A stretch of DNA of 64,000 nucleotides from JAFEBO01 sp044221315 (GTDB lineage: Bacteria; Planctomycetota; Phycisphaerae; Phycisphaerales; UBA1924), in NCBI GenBank assembly GCA_044221315.1, contig JBGAPK010000008.1, positions 62,001-126,000 of the forward strand, in the 5' to 3' direction. The notes beneath the pieces are model-generated. The model was not told where the DNA came from. It saw only the letters and a list, made by a program, of their open reading frames with translations, and made no database searches. Shown here piece by piece: positions 59,405 through 64,000 of the stretch. Within the stretch, counting starts at the first letter, position 1. Every line of letters begins with the position of its first letter. Made by a program: the position numbers and the translations under genes.

Positions 59405-60400
59405 CTAGTCCCAGTGCCCGCCGGGAACGGACCTGATCCAGTCTGAGTAGGCGTCCGCCCTCACGTAGACCCCGCCATCCCCGCAGTCCTTCTGGCTCGG
59501 AACGACGCCGCGGGAGGTACAGCCCGCCAGGTACCAGTCGTTCCCGCTCAACACATACGCCGGCCCGCCGCTATCGCCGAAGCACGAGTCCTTCACGGCC
59601 GCCGGATCGGCGCAGACCATTTCAAGACCCGCGTGGCACCCATATTTTCCGGGATCGCCCGGGCGACTGCACGCGAGCGAGACCGCGGCGACATCGGCCT
59701 CACGTTTGACCCCTTTCCCGCTCAATCTCCAGCGGTCGCCGTACCCGTATCCGACCAGGCGGACCCAGGAGGCGCCGTTGATCACCTCCGGCTTGGCGAT
59801 CGAGCGCGGGGCAACCGTGGTGACGTCGCGTTCCAGGATGAGGACGGTCAGATCGTTGTCGAACGCGGGGTTCCCGCGGTAGCGGGGGTGGGGGACCGAG
59901 CGGATGACCTTGACGGTTTCGCCCGGTCCAAAGACGCTCGGACCGATGAAGACGCGCGACGCGCAGGAGGCGTTGCAATGCCCCGCCGTCACAACCACGT
60001 TCTTCGCAACAAGCGTGCCGCTGCAGCACCAGTCACGCGCCCCCCCGACGGCGACACAATCTGGGAATTCGACGGTAATGTCGCCGATGATGCGCGGCTG
60101 GAGCGTGGCGGCCGGGGCAAACTCCAGCATGCCCCTCAGGTTCGCCGCGTAGGCCGGATCGTCGGCAAACGCGGACGCGTCCGCGCTGTCAGCGCGCCCG
60201 GGATCAAGAGCCGAGTTCAGGCTTGATGTGAACACCCGGGCGAAGACCTGGTCGTTGGTTCCCGCCACGCGCGAGGCCTCGGCTTTGGCGCGCTCGATCG
60301 CGGCGTTCTCGCGTTGAACCCGCGGCTTCTCCGCGTTCTGGCACCCACCGGCAAGGAGGGATATCGGAACGAAAGCGAGGAGGGCAATGGTTCGCTTCAT
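59405..60400 (-). CDS. Trypsin-like serine protease lipoprotein (S1 family)
   Basis: 331 residues. The lipobox LLAGGC puts the mature N-terminal cysteine at about residue 20. The protease domain contains VVVTAGHC (catalytic His), FDNDLTVLILER (Asp) and CFGDSGGPAYV (Ser), the complete trypsin triad, plus paired cysteines near each. An N-terminal extension of about 90 residues, helical and Ala-rich, precedes the domain, so it may be a propeptide or linker to the outer membrane. Secreted or surface-bound proteolysis is likely. Substrate specificity cannot be given safely. Confidence 0.87.
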   Translation of the reverse strand: MKRTIALLAFVPISLLAGGCQNAEKPRVQRENAAIERAKAEASRVAGTNDQVFARVFTSSLNSALDPGRADSADASAFADDPAYAANLRGMLEFAPAATLQPRIIGDITVEFPDCVAVGGARDWCCSGTLVAKNVVVTAGHCNASCASRVFIGPSVFGPGETVKVIRSVPHPRYRGNPAFDNDLTVLILERDVTTVAPRSIAKPEVINGASWVRLVGYGYGDRWRLSGKGVKREADVAAVSLACSRPGDPGKYGCHAGLEMVCADPAAVKDSCFGDSGGPAYVLSGNDWYLAGCTSRGVVPSQKDCGDGGVYVRADAYSDWIRSVPGGHWD

Positions 60401-60436
60401 GGCGCGTGCTCCGCGAGCGGTCTCGCCTGATCGGGC

Positions 60437-61561
60437 TCACTTGATGCGGTCGTACACGTACTTGATGAGGTCGATGAGTTCCTTCAGTCCGGCGCCGTAG
60501 TCCTTCTCGCTGTGCTCGCTGAAGTAGCGATAGGCGAGCGCCTCGGTCGTTCGACGCGATGAGACTTCGAAGAAGCAGTCAACCACCTTGGCCGCCGTGT
60601 CGTTGTTGCCGAACGCAAAGTTGCCGCCGACGACGAAACTGAGACTCATATCCGAGAAGATGCGGAAGACAAATCCCGACAGCGCCTTGGACTGCTCCGA
60701 CGCCATCGCCGAGGCAAACTGGATCGCGTGGAGCTCGTCGGTGGTGATCTCGGTGTCCGAGGCGATGTTGCGGACGACTTCCGCGTCGTAGGCGCCGTTG
60801 GCGTCCTTTGACAGGGCGGCAACGGTCGGCTCCTTCTCGCCGGGGTTGAGCCACTTGCGCTTGTTGTTCGCGTCCATCTCGAAGTACACGGGAACCCTGA
60901 AAAGCGAATCGTCCACCGCCTCAAAGAACACGGTCAGAAAGCCCGTGATGGTGTCGTTGCTGATCGCGCCGTCCTTGACGGCTGGTTTCGCGATCGGCGT
61001 GCCGCGCCGATCGACGAATTTCCCGTCGAAGTAGGCGATCATGTACGACTGGATCCGGCGCATCGCGAGTGCGTTGCGGTCGGCCGCGCGCGCCTGGTAC
61101 CCCGCAACCGAGGAAGACCAGACCTGCAGGTTTGCCGATTGCAGATCCGTCTTTAGGAAGTCTGTGAAGTCCGATTCGGTGAAGCTCACCGGCTTCAGGC
61201 TTGGTGCGCCGGTCGTTGCGGACCGGGCCCGGTCGATGCTGAACGCGTCAGCGTTTACGTCTATGAGCTTCCGCATCAGAGATGACTGCGCCAATCCCGA
61301 TGAGAGAACGTACGGGGTCCCGGCGCCGCGCGCCGGCGAAGGATCGGGCGAGTGCACCTGGTCGTGTGCTGCGAGAAGTCCGGCCACGACCTGGTTCCCG
61401 CTTGCGGCCCGGCCCTGCGGCTGCACCTGTGTCGGGGCCGGAAAGAGCTCCTCGCCCGTCGTGATCGGGCGGTTGGTCAAGCCGGTCTGGCAGCCGGTTC
61501 CAAAGCCGACGAAAAGCAATCCCGCGGCAACGGCTGCTTTCGGCTTCCAGCGATGCACCAT
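60437..61561 (-). CDS. Predicted lipoprotein of unknown function
   Basis: 374 residues from the ATG at 61561. A signal with lipobox FGTGC (cysteine at about 24) precedes a mature part with helices such as DNNKRKWLNPGEKEPTVAAL-like segments and LHAIQFASAMASEQSKALSG. The C-terminal end is LKELIDLIKYVYDRIK. No family is recognised. It is 36 bases from the trypsin-like gene on the same strand, so the two lipoproteins probably share a transcript, and it may be a partner, substrate or inhibitor of the protease (inference from order only). Confidence 0.6.
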   Translation of the reverse strand: MVHRWKPKAAVAAGLLFVGFGTGCQTGLTNRPITTGEELFPAPTQVQPQGRAASGNQVVAGLLAAHDQVHSPDPSPARGAGTPYVLSSGLAQSSLMRKLIDVNADAFSIDRARSATTGAPSLKPVSFTESDFTDFLKTDLQSANLQVWSSSVAGYQARAADRNALAMRRIQSYMIAYFDGKFVDRRGTPIAKPAVKDGAISNDTITGFLTVFFEAVDDSLFRVPVYFEMDANNKRKWLNPGEKEPTVAALSKDANGAYDAEVVRNIASDTEITTDELHAIQFASAMASEQSKALSGFVFRIFSDMSLSFVVGGNFAFGNNDTAAKVVDCFFEVSSRRTTEALAYRYFSEHSEKDYGAGLKELIDLIKYVYDRIK

Positions 61562-61810
61562 GCGTCGAACCCCCTTGTCCGCCCGCGCGACCTTTGAAGC
61601 GCTTCCGGCCGTGGCATCGCCTCGGCAAGTACTGGCTTCCGCGCCGCACGGGCGTCCTCTTCTGGGCGTAGCCCGGGTCGCCGGTGTGACAGGAATCTTC
61701 ACGGAACCGCGCACTTTTCGAAGAAAAGAAACTTTGAAGCCGGCGAACCGGGTTGGCGCCTCATGAAGTCCGCTTGACGAATCGGCCTCCATCGCGGACG
61801 CTCTGCCCGC

Positions 61811-64000
61811 GTGAATGCTCGAAGCCAATCCACGCCCCCACCATTCGGCCCGGTTGCTCTGGCGCGGCTCCGTGCCGCACTTGCGCTCCTCTGCTTTTCA
61901 CTGGGGCTTCTGGCGTCGTGGGAACTGCCGGCGAGGAACATTGGCGTTCCATTAACCGGCGCATTCTGGCTCGCCGTGGCCATTCTCCTTGCCGGCGCCT
62001 CGCTTGCGCTCAAACGGTGGGGGTCGATCGCACTGTGTCTGGCTGCGATTGCGTTCGGCCTGGGTTGGGGGACGGTGCGTCTACGCGAAAGAAACCCCGC
62101 GGAAATCTCAGCACTTCTAGATCAAGGGCCCGCCCGAGACGTGATTCTCCGCCTCACGCTCCTCGAAACCCCGCGCCCATCCGCCAATCCGTACGACGCA
62201 CAGTCCCTGACGGCTCTGGCTTCCTGCCGTGCCGCGGTCGCCGATGCGGGTGACACGCAGGCGGTCGGCAAAGTCTGGCTCCGATTCCCCGCGAAAGGCC
62301 AACGCTCACCGAGGGCCGGCGACCGGCTGATCGCGAAGGGAACATTCCGTCCGATCGATCCTCCCCGCAATCCCGGCGAGTTTGATCGCCAGCGCTGGGC
62401 CCGCGACCGCGGGATCGAGGGGTCGTTTCGCGTTTCGGATGGCTCCATGATCCGGCCCGACGAGTCGCGGCCGCCCCTTTTCGAGCGGGCCGATCAAGCG
62501 TGGCTCCGCCTGCGAGCGGCTTTGCGGTCGCGCGCCTCAGCAGTGCTGGATCGCACCTCGCGAGATGCCGGCGACGACTCGCGCCAAATCCTTCGGGCGC
62601 TCCTCCTGGGCGAAGACCCGGCCAACCCCAGCGACGGCTTGCGGGCGTTTTACCACCTCGGTCTCGCGCACATTCTCTCCATCAGCGGGTTTCACCTGGC
62701 GGTCTTCGCGGGCGCCGTGCTGCTGGTTCTCCGTCTCTTCGGTGATCTGGGCCGGCTCGAACCGCTGCTCGTCAGCGGTGCGATCGTTCTGTTCCTCATC
62801 ATCGTGCCGCCGAGTTCGCCTCTCGTCCGGGCCGCGGCGATTCTGCTCGCGTTGCTCCTCGCAGAAACCTGGGGCCGGCGTTACGACCGCCTGACGCTGC
62901 TCTGCTGGGTTGCGCTCGCCGTACTGATCGTGCGCCCCAGCGAGCTGTGGGCGCTGGGATTTCAACTGAGCTTCGGCCTCGCGGGCGCGCTGCTCGGTTT
63001 GAACTCCCGGTTCCAGGAGCGGCTGTTTCCGCCGCCACTTGGCTCCCGCGCGCTCGAGCGAGGTCCGGCCCGGCGACTCCGTGACATTTTCCGAGTCATG
63101 CTCGCCACTGGTCTGCTCTGCTGGGGAATCTCGGCGCCCTGCATCGCGTGGAGCGTCGGCATCTTTAACCCGCTCGCTGTTCTGACCGGCATTCTGGTCA
63201 CGCCGGTTCTCGTGTTGGTCCTTTGGATTGGATACGCCGCGCTGCTCGCCGGAATGCTGGCTCCCGGCCTTGCGGGCGCCTGTGCATCCATTCTCACGCG
63301 ACTCACCGACTTCTCCGTTTCCACCGTGCTCTTCTTTGATTCGCTGCCCGGCGCCACCATCCGCATCCCGTGGCTGTCCGCGTCGTGGGCGATCGCGGCA
63401 ACGGTGCTCCTTGCCCTTTGGTACAGGAGCGTGCGACTGCGTCGGCCCGCCTTCATCGGGTTCGCCTGCCTGCTTGCCGCCTGGGCCACGTTTGAGTTCA
63501 CCTTTGGCCGCGCGCTGCCCGCCGAAGTCGTCACGCGTGTTCACCGCCTCGACATGGGGACCGCGTCGTGCGCCATGATTCGCGACCACTCCGCGGCGGT
63601 CATGATCGACGCCGGAACCCGGTCCCCGGCATCCCACGGGGGCGAACTTCCGTCGATTGCCCGCGCTCTTGGAGTGATCCGCCTTGATGCTCTGGTCCTC
63701 ACCTCCGGTGCTACCGAGTCTCTCTCGGGCGCGCCCGAGGTCATCCGGTCGCTCGCGCCGGCGCGGCTGGTTCTTATCGCCGACGCCGCGGAGGACCCGG
63801 CGATGGAGCCGGTTCTGGGCCTCGCCGCGGAGCACAGAATTACGGTCGAACGGGCCGAATCCGCGCGTGCCTATCTCGCGACACGTGGCATGACCATTCC
63901 GCCCGAATCTCTTGCCCCGGCCGGTTCGGGAGAGCAGGCGGGCATGCTGACCACAGACCTCTTGTCCGACGGGATGATCCGGCGGACGGTCTGGAAACGT
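61811..64000 (+). CDS. comEC: ComEC/Rec2-family DNA-uptake channel protein (3' end outside window)
   Basis: The reading frame runs from a GTG at 61811 to the window edge without a stop (730 codons visible). An N-terminal DUF4131-type region has two or three helices and the motif NPGEFDRQRWARDRGIEGSF. The Competence domain follows with LLLGEDPANPSDGLRAFYHL and LAHILSISGFHLAVFAG and about eight membrane helices. The last part begins a metallo-beta-lactamase-like domain (RVHRLDMGTASCAMIRD, VMIDAGTRSPAS). It transports single-stranded DNA across the inner membrane in natural transformation. The GTG start is the first in frame and is uncertain. Confidence 0.87.
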   Translation, partial: MNARSQSTPPPFGPVALARLRAALALLCFSLGLLASWELPARNIGVPLTGAFWLAVAILLAGASLALKRWGSIALCLAAIAFGLGWGTVRLRERNPAEISALLDQGPARDVILRLTLLETPRPSANPYDAQSLTALASCRAAVADAGDTQAVGKVWLRFPAKGQRSPRAGDRLIAKGTFRPIDPPRNPGEFDRQRWARDRGIEGSFRVSDGSMIRPDESRPPLFERADQAWLRLRAALRSRASAVLDRTSRDAGDDSRQILRALLLGEDPANPSDGLRAFYHLGLAHILSISGFHLAVFAGAVLLVLRLFGDLGRLEPLLVSGAIVLFLIIVPPSSPLVRAAAILLALLLAETWGRRYDRLTLLCWVALAVLIVRPSELWALGFQLSFGLAGALLGLNSRFQERLFPPPLGSRALERGPARRLRDIFRVMLATGLLCWGISAPCIAWSVGIFNPLAVLTGILVTPVLVLVLWIGYAALLAGMLAPGLAGACASILTRLTDFSVSTVLFFDSLPGATIRIPWLSASWAIAATVLLALWYRSVRLRRPAFIGFACLLAAWATFEFTFGRALPAEVVTRVHRLDMGTASCAMIRDHSAAVMIDAGTRSPASHGGELPSIARALGVIRLDALVLTSGATESLSGAPEVIRSLAPARLVLIADAAEDPAMEPVLGLAAEHRITVERAESARAYLATRGMTIPPESLAPAGSGEQAGMLTTDLLSDGMIRRTVWKR

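Overview
The window looks like chromosomal DNA of a high-G+C member of the Planctomycetota, most likely class Phycisphaerae. This is inferred from gene content, not from a marker gene. Five secreted proteins end in a Cys-rich dockerin-like tail that stops in LLCP or ICP. There is a PEP-CTERM-type protein, two FTxxELLVV prepilins, an ECF sigma factor overlapping a PknB-like kinase, and a CGYxLxGL zinc-ribbon membrane protein. No rRNA, tRNA or CRISPR array was seen.

Layout. 1-7.8 kb: the end of a secreted metzincin protease, the sigma factor/kinase pair, an amidohydrolase, a lipoprotein and a zinc-ribbon membrane protein. 7.8-8.8 kb: a REP-associated tyrosine transposase (RAYT) between structured repeats. 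9.6-15.9 kb: a compact minus-strand capsid island (portal, scaffold-like protein, SU10-type major capsid protein, four small virion-like genes). No terminase, integrase or long tail gene is visible. Its gaps are filled with 7-, 8- and 9-bp-period repeat arrays. 16-29.7 kb: housekeeping and regulatory genes. These include a LuxR-type regulator behind a candidate c-di-GMP-I riboswitch, amtB-glnK, a cyclodeaminase-family protein, a histone-like basic protein, class II DAHP synthase, a PilZ protein, a glycosyltransferase, a lipopolysaccharide-kinase-like protein, an orphan DNA methyltransferase, a receiver protein and a cysteine-free FmdB-like protein. 29.8-34.5 kb: a DUF2950/DUF3300 pair, a second RAYT with its own REP family, and chorismate synthase. 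34.5-46 kb: a prepilin, an MFS carrier and a run of exported proteins with dockerin-like or PEP-CTERM tails, plus a glucose/sorbosone dehydrogenase-like protein. 46-54 kb: a minus-strand carbon/energy cluster (GH63 glucosidase, LOG-family protein, phosphoketolase, PPK2). 54-64 kb: another dockerin protein, a HAD phosphatase, rpiB behind a YrdC/Sua5-phosphatase fusion, a prepilin, a trypsin-like lipoprotein, a lipoprotein and the start of comEC.

The most unusual signal is a set of short-period repeat arrays and small hairpin elements placed directly against start and stop codons, densest in the capsid island. Several repeat units overlap or touch stop codons, which suggests an insertion or expansion process linked to gene ends. 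The two RAYTs, each with a distinct structured repeat family nearby, show that at least one REP-spreading system operates here.
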